From DASRQK01 sp964401685 (lineage in GTDB: Bacteria; Bacteroidota; Bacteroidia; Sphingobacteriales; Sphingobacteriaceae), in NCBI GenBank assembly GCA_964401685.1, contig CAYNZH010000003.1, positions 1 to 64,000 of the forward strand: a stretch of 64,000 nt of DNA. Reading direction: 5' to 3'. Each line of letters opens with the position of its first letter. Position 1 is the stretch's first letter. This document shows, one piece after another, positions 36,628 to 44,920 of the stretch. The notes beneath the pieces are model-generated. The model saw only the letters and a list, made by a program, of their open reading frames with translations. It had not been told where the DNA came from and made no database searches. The translations under genes and the position numbers were made by a program.

Positions 36628-37894
36628 TACGTCAGGACGCTTTCGATTTTTTGGTGGCCAGGTCGACTGGTTATTGGTTCTGCTGTGGCTGATTCTGTGC
36701 CTAATCGGCTGGTTCAATATTTACGCAGCAGTTTACGATCCGGAAAATCCCGAAATTTTCAACTTCGCCACCAACTACGGCAAGCAATCAATTTTTATTC
36801 TTACCGGTTTTTTGATCGGGTTGGTCATCCTGGTCATTGACGTGAAGTTTTACGGAACAGTTGCGCCTATTTTTTACGGGATTGCGATGGTGTTACTAGT
36901 AGCTGTTCTGATTATCGGACATAATGTCGGTGGAAATCAAGCCTGGATACCTATCGGTACTTTTCGCCTGCAGCCCTCGGAGTTCGCGAAGGTCGCTGTC
37001 TGCCTTTTGCTCGCCCAATACCTCAGCTCGCAGAGCATTCGCCAGCCAAATCCTAAAACGCTCTGGACAGCAGCTCTCATCGTTCTTGCTCCCGTTGTTC
37101 TCGTAATTTTACAGCCAGACCATGGTTCAGCGCTCGCTTTCGGCGCCTTCATCTTTGTTTTTTACCGGGAAGGATACATTTCCAGCCAGTTTCTGCTGGC
37201 CGTAGCCCTTGCGATCATTCTTTTTATCCTTGCCTTGCTTTTCGAGGACTGGATGTTGATATTGGTCTTAGCGCTCATAGCAGCCCTCGCCATTTATTTT
37301 GTCAGGAACCGAAGGAAAGCTATACGTGATATTCTGATTGTATTTGCAGCAGCCTGTATTTATATTCCCTTGGCGGACTATGGATTCAACCAAATATTAA
37401 AGCCGCATCAACGCAGCAGAATTGACGTGATTTTAGGCAAAATCGACGACCCGAGGGGAGAATCCTACAATTTGAACCAGTCCATTATCGCCATAGGTTC
37501 AGGTCAGTTTTGGGGAAAGGGCTATTTGCAGGGAACGCAGACAAAGTACAACTTTGTCCCGGAGCAAAGCACTGATTTTATTTTCTGCACCATCGGTGAG
37601 GAATGGGGATTTGTTGGCTCCGTGGTCATGATCGGGCTCTATCTTTTTCTCTTGCTCCGGGTGTTGAATATTGCCGAAAGGCAGCGCTCAGCCTTTGCAC
37701 GGATTTACGGTTATGGCGTAGCGTCCATACTCTTTTTTCATTTTTTTATCAATATTGGAATGACCATAGGAATTGTGCCAGTCATCGGTATTCCCCTACC
37801 TTTTATCAGCTATGGAGGCTCCTCGCTGTGGAGTTTTACGGTTCTTCTTTTTATATTGTTAAAGTTTGATGTCAACCGAAAAGGAGTCGTCTAG
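36617..37894 (+). CDS. rodA: rod-shape-determining glycosyltransferase RodA (SEDS family)
   Basis: SEDS peptidoglycan polymerase that partners PBP2. I chose the ATG at 36617 (MAPNTSGRFRFF), giving 425 residues. The longer frame from 36572 would overlap mrdA by 56 bp and add a non-family N-terminus. About ten spans are visible, with SEDS motifs AWIPIGTFRLQPSEFAKVA, LQPDHGSAL and the C-terminal GIPLPFISYGGSS. The central loop around residues 195-260 is longer and more hydrophobic than in E. coli RodA. Last gene of the operon; its stop overlaps that of the convergent small membrane gene by 4 bp. Confidence 0.95.
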   Translation: MAPNTSGRFRFFGGQVDWLLVLLWLILCLIGWFNIYAAVYDPENPEIFNFATNYGKQSIFILTGFLIGLVILVIDVKFYGTVAPIFYGIAMVLLVAVLIIGHNVGGNQAWIPIGTFRLQPSEFAKVAVCLLLAQYLSSQSIRQPNPKTLWTAALIVLAPVVLVILQPDHGSALAFGAFIFVFYREGYISSQFLLAVALAIILFILALLFEDWMLILVLALIAALAIYFVRNRRKAIRDILIVFAAACIYIPLADYGFNQILKPHQRSRIDVILGKIDDPRGESYNLNQSIIAIGSGQFWGKGYLQGTQTKYNFVPEQSTDFIFCTIGEEWGFVGSVVMIGLYLFLLLRVLNIAERQRSAFARIYGYGVASILFFHFFINIGMTIGIVPVIGIPLPFISYGGSSLWSFTVLLFILLKFDVNRKGVV

Positions 37895-38256
37895 CCTCGC
37901 AGTTTCGTCCCCGCTAGCGCGGCCAGCCCACCAAGGACTATACCTTGAATTGTCAGGATTAGAAACACTAAAAACGTACCGGGAAAGCTGCTAATCACCG
38001 GGATTCCCGTTTTGATCAGGTCACCGACTTGCTGGGTCAATGCGAAATCGTCGATAGACCCTCGGGTTGCGGCGCAGCCCAACCAAACACCAGTCAACGT
38101 TAGCGCCCCAATCCAGAACGCATTCGCACCACCTGGCACAAATAGTCCTGAAAGCACAAAACACGACAAAAGGGGCAACCACCACGGCCCAATTAACGCC
38201 AGAATAACATTCAACACGACCATTGCCGAAATAATCCTAATCTGCGAATTTTTCAT
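37891..38256 (-). CDS. small membrane protein of unknown function, coupled to penicillin acylase
   Basis: I do not recognise this 121-residue protein. It shows about four hydrophobic stretches (IISAMVVLNVILALIG, WLPLLSCFVLSGLFV, AFWIGALTLTGVWLG, and TFLVFLILTIQGIVLGGLAAL), so it is probably an inner-membrane protein with short loops. The ATG overlaps the TGA of the penicillin acylase gene (ATGA), implying translational coupling and a shared function or membrane location. No enzymatic motif is seen. Confidence 0.75.
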   Translation of the reverse strand: MKNSQIRIISAMVVLNVILALIGPWWLPLLSCFVLSGLFVPGGANAFWIGALTLTGVWLGCAATRGSIDDFALTQQVGDLIKTGIPVISSFPGTFLVFLILTIQGIVLGGLAALAGTKLRG

Positions 38257-40673
38257 GATTTTTTAGGTTTAGCAATTATCACACGGCGCGTGAGTTCCTG
38301 AAAGTCATGTTCATCTCTAAAATAAAGCAGGGTGTCGAGTTTTCCCTCTGCCCAGCGTTCGATCATATTGTCATAATACCTACTGCCAGGATTTCCCGAC
38401 TGCCCTCCGGGAAAGAGGCCATAAGCTCTTGGATAGCTTTCGCTTAACTCGACAACCATCTTCCAGGATGGACCATGAATCTTTGTGGTGGCATTGACGA
38501 TGCGTGCGCCTCCTCCGTTCCTGATATTTTTTCGTGAAAAAGAGACAAACTGAGGTACTAAATGATTGATTTCGGTTGATTTTACATTCGCCCAGTTCCA
38601 AGTATCCTGATTCAGGGGTCCGTATTCCTCCTCCAATTTGGACAAAACTTTCACGAAACTCTGCTGAATGAGCTCCGTCCATTGATTTGCGTGACCATCC
38701 AGCAACAAGGAATACGTCCGGTCCAAGTCTGGATAAATAAATCCCTCTGCGACGGGAAATTTTTCCTCCCAAATGGCCTTGCGCAAAAGGGGAATCCAAG
38801 TTTCAAAGATGGAAGCTGCGATCTGGTCTGCGCTATTGTCAAGATTCCAGTTTTTCAGCAACTCATAAGCCTCAGTATTCGCTATAGAATCATTTGAATT
38901 CAAATGCTGCAACATCATCGGTAGAATTCGCCGGGCATCAACATTATAGTTGTCATTCAAGAGATCTATAAAACTGTCGGCGGTCGCCCCTTCCATTGCC
39001 TCCAGGCGCTCGTTGATACGAATTGCCCGGCTTGGCATTGCAAACCTCCAGCCTAAATAATACGGATAGGTCTGATCGGTGGGAAACTGATTTGCCGAAC
39101 TCACAAATCCCCTCTCAGGATTACGTACGGTGGGATTGCGTTCAAAATCTATCCAACCGCCCCATTCATGCGCCGGATTTGCTCCGTCCAGAATAAATTT
39201 ACCTTGCTCTTTCCACTTGAGTGGCAGCGCACCATTTATCGTGATAGAAATATCATCTTCATTGCTCGCAAAAATGAAGTTCTGAGCAGGAGAAACGTAG
39301 GATTTGAGTGCATCCCTATAATCCTCGTATGTCTTGGCGCGGTTCAAATAATGGAAAGTCAATAAATCCGAGCCAAAACTCTCATTGCCCATCCAGCGCA
39401 TGGCATGCCCCACATTCTGATGATTATCCGGCAGGGGCGAATCTCGGTCATCAACAATAACGCCATGGTGAGTTACTAATACCGTATCGATAAATGCTTT
39501 CTTTCCTTTGATTTTATACGTTTCTAAACGTTTGTTTACTGGACGCCAGGCATTCTCGTACCAGAACTCCTCTTTTTTTTCATCTTTAAACGCAATCCGG
39601 TAATAGTCCAAGACATCCGAGCCCGTATTCGTCACTCCCCATGCCACATCCTTATTGTATCCAATAATCACCGCCGGCGCGCCGGGAAGGGCTACGCCAT
39701 ATACATTTACGTCGGGACTATGTAATTGAATCTCGTACCAGATCGACGGCAGGGTCAATTGTAAGTGGGGATCATTAGCGAGAATGGGCAAGCCTGACAG
39801 AGATCGGGAGCCGCTCACCGCCCAATTATTGCTGCCAATATTGGGATCAGGCGATGGAATAATCCTTTGAGCAGAGTCCGCATCATAAACTGAAGCCATA
39901 AACTGCTCAGGCACCGGCGGAACATCGACAGCGTCGAAACCCCAAGACGTACCTTCCGGAATGATAGGAGATTCCAAGCTGGGGTAGTTTGGAAAAAGAT
40001 CGTTGACTACCTCTAAACCATGCTTTGCAGCAATTTTGCTCAAAGAAAAATCGTGAGATCCACTGCTGAGCGTAAGGCGCATATTCATCAACATCAAAAT
40101 AGATTTATAAGGCGTCCAGGACTCTGGTTCGTACCCGAGTATCTTATATTCTAAAGGAAGGTTTCTCCGGGTCAAGGTTTTGAGGTATGCATTGACGCCT
40201 TCAGAATAGGCTTTCAAGATACTCCAAGAGACACTATCCTGTGCTTCAAGATTGCTCACAATAAGACTTGCGGTTTTGGCCAGGCCCATGCGCCTATGGT
40301 ACTGATCGAGTCGTAAGGCATTCTCACCAATCACTTCAGTCAAGCGGCCTGCCGCTAAAAGGGTATAAAACTCCATCTGCCACAGGCGATCCTTCGCGAG
40401 GACATACCCTTGAGCAAAGTAGAGATCATGATCATTCTGGGCAAAAATATGAGGAACAGCGCGTTGATCATATTTGATCTGGACCTCGTCCAGCAGACCA
40501 TCTATAACTACTTCCCGCCGATCCGCTTGGATTTCACCTTCGATTTGCGCAAAAAAACCATCGAAAGGGTTCAGTAGCATCCCCATAGCGGGCACCATAC
40601 CCCAATTCTGGTTTAGCAGTAATACCAAACCAACACAAAGGATCAGAGCCCAAATGCGTTTGAAGGCTTTCAT
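38253..40673 (-). CDS. penicillin acylase family N-terminal-nucleophile amidohydrolase
   Basis: Ntn-hydrolase of 806 residues, made as a precursor that self-cleaves into alpha and beta chains. The N-terminus has a hydrophobic export or anchor segment. The alpha region contains RAVPHIFAQNDHDLYFAQGYVLAKDRLWQME. The predicted self-processing site is Gly280/Ser281 (IGSNNWAVSG), with Ser281 becoming the beta-chain nucleophile. Members hydrolyse amides such as beta-lactams or acyl-homoserine lactones; the physiological substrate here is unknown. It is first in a two-gene unit with the small membrane protein. Confidence 0.93.
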   Translation of the reverse strand: MKAFKRIWALILCVGLVLLLNQNWGMVPAMGMLLNPFDGFFAQIEGEIQADRREVVIDGLLDEVQIKYDQRAVPHIFAQNDHDLYFAQGYVLAKDRLWQMEFYTLLAAGRLTEVIGENALRLDQYHRRMGLAKTASLIVSNLEAQDSVSWSILKAYSEGVNAYLKTLTRRNLPLEYKILGYEPESWTPYKSILMLMNMRLTLSSGSHDFSLSKIAAKHGLEVVNDLFPNYPSLESPIIPEGTSWGFDAVDVPPVPEQFMASVYDADSAQRIIPSPDPNIGSNNWAVSGSRSLSGLPILANDPHLQLTLPSIWYEIQLHSPDVNVYGVALPGAPAVIIGYNKDVAWGVTNTGSDVLDYYRIAFKDEKKEEFWYENAWRPVNKRLETYKIKGKKAFIDTVLVTHHGVIVDDRDSPLPDNHQNVGHAMRWMGNESFGSDLLTFHYLNRAKTYEDYRDALKSYVSPAQNFIFASNEDDISITINGALPLKWKEQGKFILDGANPAHEWGGWIDFERNPTVRNPERGFVSSANQFPTDQTYPYYLGWRFAMPSRAIRINERLEAMEGATADSFIDLLNDNYNVDARRILPMMLQHLNSNDSIANTEAYELLKNWNLDNSADQIAASIFETWIPLLRKAIWEEKFPVAEGFIYPDLDRTYSLLLDGHANQWTELIQQSFVKVLSKLEEEYGPLNQDTWNWANVKSTEINHLVPQFVSFSRKNIRNGGGARIVNATTKIHGPSWKMVVELSESYPRAYGLFPGGQSGNPGSRYYDNMIERWAEGKLDTLLYFRDEHDFQELTRRVIIAKPKKS

Positions 40674-40692
40674 AATTTAGCGATTTATACGT

Positions 40693-40700
40693 CAAATATA
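40693..40700 (-). promoter_or_regulatory. candidate -7 element for the penicillin acylase unit
   Basis: The minus strand reads TATATTTG, an exact TAnnTTTG, 20 bp before the ATG at 40673. No TTG is at the right distance upstream, where the YigZ-family coding end begins. Confidence 0.4.
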
Positions 40701-40716
40701 AAAAAATTCCCTGATA

Positions 40717-41334
40717 TTATAAAGTGCGGAGAAATTTTATCTGTATGTCTGAAAGCGATTCCAGGCGGCTCAATGTCTTGGGAGTCTGCGCCTGGCGAAC
40801 GGAGAATTCCATCGCGCAGCGATTGTCGAACTCCTGAAAAGTGATGTCCAGGCCTTCCTCCTTCACGATCCGCATCACATCATTTAAGAGCAAGTAATCG
40901 AAGGTTATCCGATAGTGGTCATCAATAGTTTTGATAACAATTTCTGCGGCGTCCAAGGCCTCTTTGGCGGCCTGTTTATAGGCATTGATCAAGCCGGGAA
41001 CACCCAAGAGCGTGCCACCAAAATAGCGGACGACAACCACGAGAATATTGGTGACATCTGCGGAGAGAAGCGTATTTAAGATGGGTTTTCCAGCTGAACC
41101 TGATGGCTCACCGTCGTCATTCACCCGAAAAACCGATCGGTCGGTGGTCAGCCTCAGTGCCCAGCAATGGTGCCTGGCCTTCGGGTGCAGGGTTTTGAGG
41201 TCAGAAATCACTTCCTTGACCTGGGATTCATCCCTAAGCGGGTAGGCGTACCCTATAAATTTGCTGCCCCTGTCACGGAACGTACCCTCTGAAACGGTTT
41301 CTACGGTTTTATATGTGTCTTCGAACAAATTCAA
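40717..41334 (-). CDS. YigZ/IMPACT family protein
   Basis: The 205-residue protein has the UPF0029/IMPACT N-terminal domain (GSKFIGYAYPLRDESQVKEVI, FRVNDDGEPSGSAGKPIL, VVVRYFGGTLLGVPGLINAY) and a C-terminal DUF1949-like ferredoxin fold. The eukaryotic relative IMPACT binds GCN1 and modulates translation control; bacterial function is unclear. The start is TTG at 41334. An in-frame TAA lies four codons upstream and no ATG precedes the conserved segment. It follows the EamA gene by 9 bp on the same strand. Confidence 0.9.
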   Translation of the reverse strand: MNLFEDTYKTVETVSEGTFRDRGSKFIGYAYPLRDESQVKEVISDLKTLHPKARHHCWALRLTTDRSVFRVNDDGEPSGSAGKPILNTLLSADVTNILVVVVRYFGGTLLGVPGLINAYKQAAKEALDAAEIVIKTIDDHYRITFDYLLLNDVMRIVKEEGLDITFQEFDNRCAMEFSVRQAQTPKTLSRLESLSDIQIKFLRTL

Positions 41335-41343
41335 GCTACAATA

Positions 41344-42204
41344 TTACAAATAATAAGCGATGATCAATACAGAAGCAATGGCCAAAAGCAAGCCCACTTT
41401 GTTGAGACGCGACAACTTTTCATTGAAAAACAGGACCCCAATCAGCGCGCCTAGACTGATGACGCCTATGTTCATTCCCGTGAAAACTATAGAAGGCTGA
41501 TCCGGGAGCGCGCGGTGGGCTCTCATATAAAACAGAATATTACCAAAATTGAAAGCACCCAGAATCAAGCCCCAAAGGATCGCATTAAGCGTGACTTTCC
41601 GCTTTTGAACCAGACTTCTGTACGCGAGTATTCCCAAGGCTACTAATAAAGCCAGGCAAAAAATAATAAACATCGAAGATGTATAGGGAAGACGCGCAAG
41701 TGCAACCGTTTTGAATAGAATATCGATAACACCATAGCCTAAAAAGACAATCAGCGAATAAAACCACACGCTAGAGCCCCGACCTGAAGGTGATTTTTTG
41801 TGCCAGCCAATGGAAAATGTGATCGCTAACAAGCCCATCCCCACTCCTACACTACTACCAATAGACGGCTCTTCGTTGAAAAACAAAAAGGCTGCGAGTA
41901 AAGGAATCACCAGTGATAGCCTCTGCGCTATTTCGGTTTTGACAATGCCGGAAAACTTGATCGAGGCTCCCAGAGCCAGAAAAACGAAAGGCAAGAGTGC
42001 TGCTAAAAGCAAGAATACGACCCAGGGCGCGTCGCTGAGCTGCTCGATACGGAGATCCGGTTTCAAAAAATAATAGGTGAGTGCGGCTGCGACGGGATAG
42101 TTCCAGATAATCATCTGCACGGTATCCACTCCCCTTTGCCTCCCTAGCTTTAAAAGTACCGAAACCGTGACGCTGCACAGGACACTATACAATACGTAAA
42201 TCAT
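41344..42204 (-). CDS. EamA/DMT family membrane transporter
   Basis: Drug/metabolite transporter-like protein with about ten predicted spans in two EamA-type halves. I start it at the ATG at 42204 (MIYVLYSVLCSVTVSVLLK), giving 286 residues, the usual DMT length. The open frame continues upstream to 42294, but that stretch is basic, non-conserved in style and overlaps the divergent promoter region. The second half ends with the typical GALIGVLFFNEKLSRLNKVGLLLAIASVLIIAY. Substrate unknown. Confidence 0.85.
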   Translation of the reverse strand: MIYVLYSVLCSVTVSVLLKLGRQRGVDTVQMIIWNYPVAAALTYYFLKPDLRIEQLSDAPWVVFLLLAALLPFVFLALGASIKFSGIVKTEIAQRLSLVIPLLAAFLFFNEEPSIGSSVGVGMGLLAITFSIGWHKKSPSGRGSSVWFYSLIVFLGYGVIDILFKTVALARLPYTSSMFIIFCLALLVALGILAYRSLVQKRKVTLNAILWGLILGAFNFGNILFYMRAHRALPDQPSIVFTGMNIGVISLGALIGVLFFNEKLSRLNKVGLLLAIASVLIIAYYL

Positions 42205-42253
42205 CGCGGATAAAAGTACATAAAAAAACGTGAAATATTTTCTAAGCTTATGT

Positions 42254-42284
42254 TTGTTTAGACCAATTAAAAATAATAGTTTTG
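42254..42284 (+). promoter_or_regulatory. promoter of the 238-residue secreted protein gene (TTG-N20-TAGTTTTG)
   Basis: TTG at 42254-42256 and TAGTTTTG at 42277-42284 are separated by 20 bp, a full Bacteroidota consensus. The predicted leader to the ATG at 42308 is about 18 nt. Confidence 0.7.
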
Positions 42285-42307
42285 CCCCGAACAATAATTA
42301 AGTACAC

Positions 42308-43024
42308 ATGAAAATGAAAAACACCATATTCTTCCTTCTTGCGCTTGTGGCTACGACTGCTCACGCGCAACAGCCCAATGCCGACCATGTCGGTGTCTTC
42401 AATGCCGAAGGCAAAAATGTCGAAGTGAAATTTGTCCGGGTTCTGTATGCTGCTGAAGGTTCTGAAATCGAGGGAGAAAGCAATTCAGTAAAGCAATTGC
42501 TTTTCGATAGCAAAGATCCAAGTGGTGCGGCAATCAAAGCGTATCGTTTCCAGGTGGTCGCAAAGAACACGGGCTATGATGTGCTGCAAACTACCCATGA
42601 AGGCGATTACAAATTAAAATCGGTGACCGAGGGAGTAAAATTGCACATAGAAGTACCGGTCGTGTCGGGGCAGATGCAGCTGGACCGCGCGTTCATTAGC
42701 AGCATGGCTTATAACTTCGGAACTAGAGAAACCCGCAATCTTATCGCCGCAGAAGATGTCGCGGACATACAGCTGAAGATCGAAAGATTAGACCTACCAA
42801 AATTCGGTGCGGAGAACAAACCTGGCGACGGCGCCATTATCTACAATGCAGGCTTTATCGATCTGACTTTGACCTCCAAGGTAAAACACATTCAAGGAGA
42901 TCAGGTCAGCGATTTTACAGTCGCCATAAAAGGTCCTATATCTATAACCCAAGTGCGTGGCCAGGAGCGATCAGACCGAGCCGTAATTGTCAACGAGGCT
43001 TTAGTGAGAAAAAACCGTATCTGA
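42308..43024 (+). CDS. secreted protein of unknown function
   Basis: I do not recognise this 238-residue protein. It has a clean signal peptide (MKMKNTIFFLLALVATTAHAQ). The mature part is mostly predicted beta-strand with alternating hydrophobic residues (VGVFNAEGKNVEVKFVRVLY, DGAIIYNAGFIDLTLTSKVKHI) and no cysteines, so it is probably a soluble periplasmic or outer-membrane-associated beta protein. It is not lipidated by any visible lipobox. It has a strong promoter of its own and is followed by a 43-residue membrane peptide and mtgA in the same direction. Confidence 0.8.
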   Translation: MKMKNTIFFLLALVATTAHAQQPNADHVGVFNAEGKNVEVKFVRVLYAAEGSEIEGESNSVKQLLFDSKDPSGAAIKAYRFQVVAKNTGYDVLQTTHEGDYKLKSVTEGVKLHIEVPVVSGQMQLDRAFISSMAYNFGTRETRNLIAAEDVADIQLKIERLDLPKFGAENKPGDGAIIYNAGFIDLTLTSKVKHIQGDQVSDFTVAIKGPISITQVRGQERSDRAVIVNEALVRKNRI

Positions 43025-43080
43025 TTTCGATCGATCCGAATTTTTCTTCGTATCTTGCTTAAAGAAATTTGACAAGATCA

Positions 43081-43212
43081 ATGAAGGCGATGACAGCTTT
43101 TCTTTCAGGAACAGAAATTGCAATGATTACGGCGGTGATCATGTTCTGGATCGGCATGATCGTCCTGTTGATCCGCTTTCTCAAGCGTAGGAAAAACAAT
43201 AACCCTCGGTAA
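43081..43212 (+). CDS. 43-residue single-span membrane peptide
   Basis: A short open frame from ATG 43081 to TAA 43212. The product has one hydrophobic segment (IAMITAVIMFWIGMIVLLI) followed by a strongly basic tail (KRRKNNNPR), the positive-inside signature of an N-out/C-in membrane peptide. It sits 56 bp after the secreted protein gene and 7 bp before mtgA, consistent with an operon. No family is recognised. Short length limits certainty. Confidence 0.55.
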   Translation: MKAMTAFLSGTEIAMITAVIMFWIGMIVLLIRFLKRRKNNNPR

Positions 43213-43219
43213 AGAATCC

Positions 43220-43894
43220 ATGATTAGAAAAACATCAAAATGGTTGCTGCGAATTATCCTCTGGTTTTTCGCAGTTACTATTTTATGGGTTATAGCCTTG
43301 AGATTTATAGATCCACCTTTGACCTACTTGATGGTGCAAAGAGGCATCGAACAGAATAGGCAAGGCCAGGAATGGAAAATTGAAAAGAAATGGCTCGCCT
43401 ACGAGCAGATCTCGGACCACCTGAAGCGTGCCGCAATCGCGGGCGAAGACGCTCGTTTTACTTCGCACTGGGGCTTTGACACAGAGGCCATCAAAGATGC
43501 TTACAATCGGAACAAAGAAGGGGGAAATCTCAGGGGCGGAAGTACAATCAGCCAACAAACGGCTAAAAACGTTTTCCTCTGGCCCCAAAGGTCTTGGTTG
43601 AGAAAGGGATTAGAGGCGTATTTCACCATCCTGATCGAAGTTTTCTGGAGCAAAAAAAGAATTTTGGAAGTCTATCTGAACGTGATAGAAACCGGACCTG
43701 GAATTTACGGGGCAGAGGCGGCATCCAGGCATTATTTTGGCAAGTCGGCTTCTGAGTTGACCCGCAGACAAGCGTCTTTGATCATTGCAGTATTACCAAA
43801 CCCCCGAAGATGGTCGCCGGCGCAGCCGACAGATTACATCAGCAGACGTGCATCCGCGATCAGCCGATACCTGAGTCACTCCCAAATACCTTAA
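43220..43894 (+). CDS. mtgA: monofunctional peptidoglycan glycosyltransferase
   Basis: GT51 transglycosylase that polymerises lipid II without a transpeptidase domain. The 224 residues have an N-terminal membrane anchor (IILWFFAVTILWVIAL), the catalytic Glu76 in GEDARF, and family motifs GGSTISQQTAKN, KKRILEVYLNVIETGPGIYG and YFGKSASELTRRQASLI. Length is normal. The 3' end overlaps the convergent 159-residue gene by 35 bp. Confidence 0.96.
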   Translation: MIRKTSKWLLRIILWFFAVTILWVIALRFIDPPLTYLMVQRGIEQNRQGQEWKIEKKWLAYEQISDHLKRAAIAGEDARFTSHWGFDTEAIKDAYNRNKEGGNLRGGSTISQQTAKNVFLWPQRSWLRKGLEAYFTILIEVFWSKKRILEVYLNVIETGPGIYGAEAASRHYFGKSASELTRRQASLIIAVLPNPRRWSPAQPTDYISRRASAISRYLSHSQIP

Positions 43895-44339
43895 TATGCC
43901 AGCTGTCTTTAAGCGGAACGCGCCACGTTGACTCCAACTCGTCGCTGCGTGAAATCAGGTTGTTAAATACAAGCGTTTGTTTATCCACTTTACCTTCTGC
44001 CAACAGCGTCTCGAACTCCGTCCGGCCGACCAATTCAACTTCTCCCAGTTGGTTTTCAAAAGCAACGGTCATCCTGTCAAAAAAATCAATGCCGAGTTCC
44101 TCGCCTATTTCCTGCAAAAGATGAACAGACTTGTCAATAGAGCAACCCGTAGGTGGAGCAACGGATTCGTCGACCTGTATAATAACAAACACTCCCCGTC
44201 TCACCTCGGCTTGAGCGGCTAGCGCTTTACCGTGAGCTTTCCACAGCGTCGTGAATTGTTTCAAACGATCCAAAACTTTAGCCTCTTCGGCGGCGGCCAA
44301 CTTGCGACTCGCCTGATATATCCAAACACGGTTGCTCAT
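43860..44339 (-). CDS. conserved small Bacteroidota protein (often mislabelled ABC transporter ATPase)
   Basis: The start is the ATG at 44339 (MSNRVWIYQASRKL), giving 159 residues; an upstream extension of the frame would run through the DUF420 gene. The sequence (FTTLWKAHGKAL, GCSIDKSVHLLQEIG, IDFFDRMTVAF, DTLVFNN-like TLVFNNLI, and a Trp-containing end) matches a small cytosolic family I know from many Bacteroidota genomes, where it is commonly annotated 'ABC transporter ATPase'. No Walker A or B motif is present, so that name is not supported. Function unknown. It is the last gene downstream of the oxidase block, 38 bp after the DUF420 gene. Confidence 0.85.
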   Translation of the reverse strand: MSNRVWIYQASRKLAAAEEAKVLDRLKQFTTLWKAHGKALAAQAEVRRGVFVIIQVDESVAPPTGCSIDKSVHLLQEIGEELGIDFFDRMTVAFENQLGEVELVGRTEFETLLAEGKVDKQTLVFNNLISRSDELESTWRVPLKDSWHIKVFGSDSGIG

Positions 44340-44377
44340 CCCAGTAATATACAAATAAAAAATGAAAATTAAAAATC

Positions 44378-44920
44378 CTACGCGTAGTAGGGTGAAATCA
44401 TCACATATACCAGTACACCAGAAACTGCCACGTAGAGCCAAAGCGGATAGGTGTACCGAGCTATCTTCCTATGCGCAGGAAAACGGCCTGATAGGCCACG
44501 CACAAAGGTGATCAGCACCAATGGAATGATCACAATTGATAAAAGTATGTGTGTGATCAGAATGAAGAAATACACATAGCGCATCCAACCATCGCCTCCG
44601 TAAGGCGTGGATTCTGAAGTCATATGGTAGGCCAGATACATGCACAAAAATGCCACAGAGCAGCCGATCGCAATTTTCACGAGCCTTTCGTGTAGCTGTT
44701 GATTGCCCCTACGTATAGCACGAACAGCTACGATCAATAGAAGAGCGGTCAAAGCGTTTATACCCGCATAAATTGGCGGGAGAAAAGTTAGTGGCGCGCC
44801 TTCATAACCGAAATCCCGAAGGTTGACGCGGAAGAGCATCGCGACCACCAAAGGAATCAAAATCGATAAAACAATAATCCAACGATTGTACTTCTTCTCT
44901 AAAGATGTGATCTCACTCAT
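44378..44920 (-). CDS. DUF420 family membrane protein of the oxidase cluster
   Basis: Polytopic protein of 180 residues with about five spans and conserved histidines within or near them (YLAYHMTSES, FILITHILLSIVIIPL, HRKIARYTYPLWLYVAVSGVLVY). DUF420 proteins are regularly encoded beside heme-copper oxidase and SCO genes and are thought to help oxidase assembly; a CtaG-like copper or heme role is only inferred. Its ATG overlaps the sco stop by 4 bp, so it is translationally coupled to the copper chaperone. Confidence 0.88.
   Translation of the reverse strand: MSEITSLEKKYNRWIIVLSILIPLVVAMLFRVNLRDFGYEGAPLTFLPPIYAGINALTALLLIVAVRAIRRGNQQLHERLVKIAIGCSVAFLCMYLAYHMTSESTPYGGDGWMRYVYFFILITHILLSIVIIPLVLITFVRGLSGRFPAHRKIARYTYPLWLYVAVSGVLVYVMISPYYA

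Noticed and set aside
43860..44441. Longer start (44441) for the 159-residue gene
   Set aside because: The extra 34 codons overlap the DUF420 gene and look like random hydrophobic sequence, whereas the ATG at 44339 opens the conserved RVWIYQ block.
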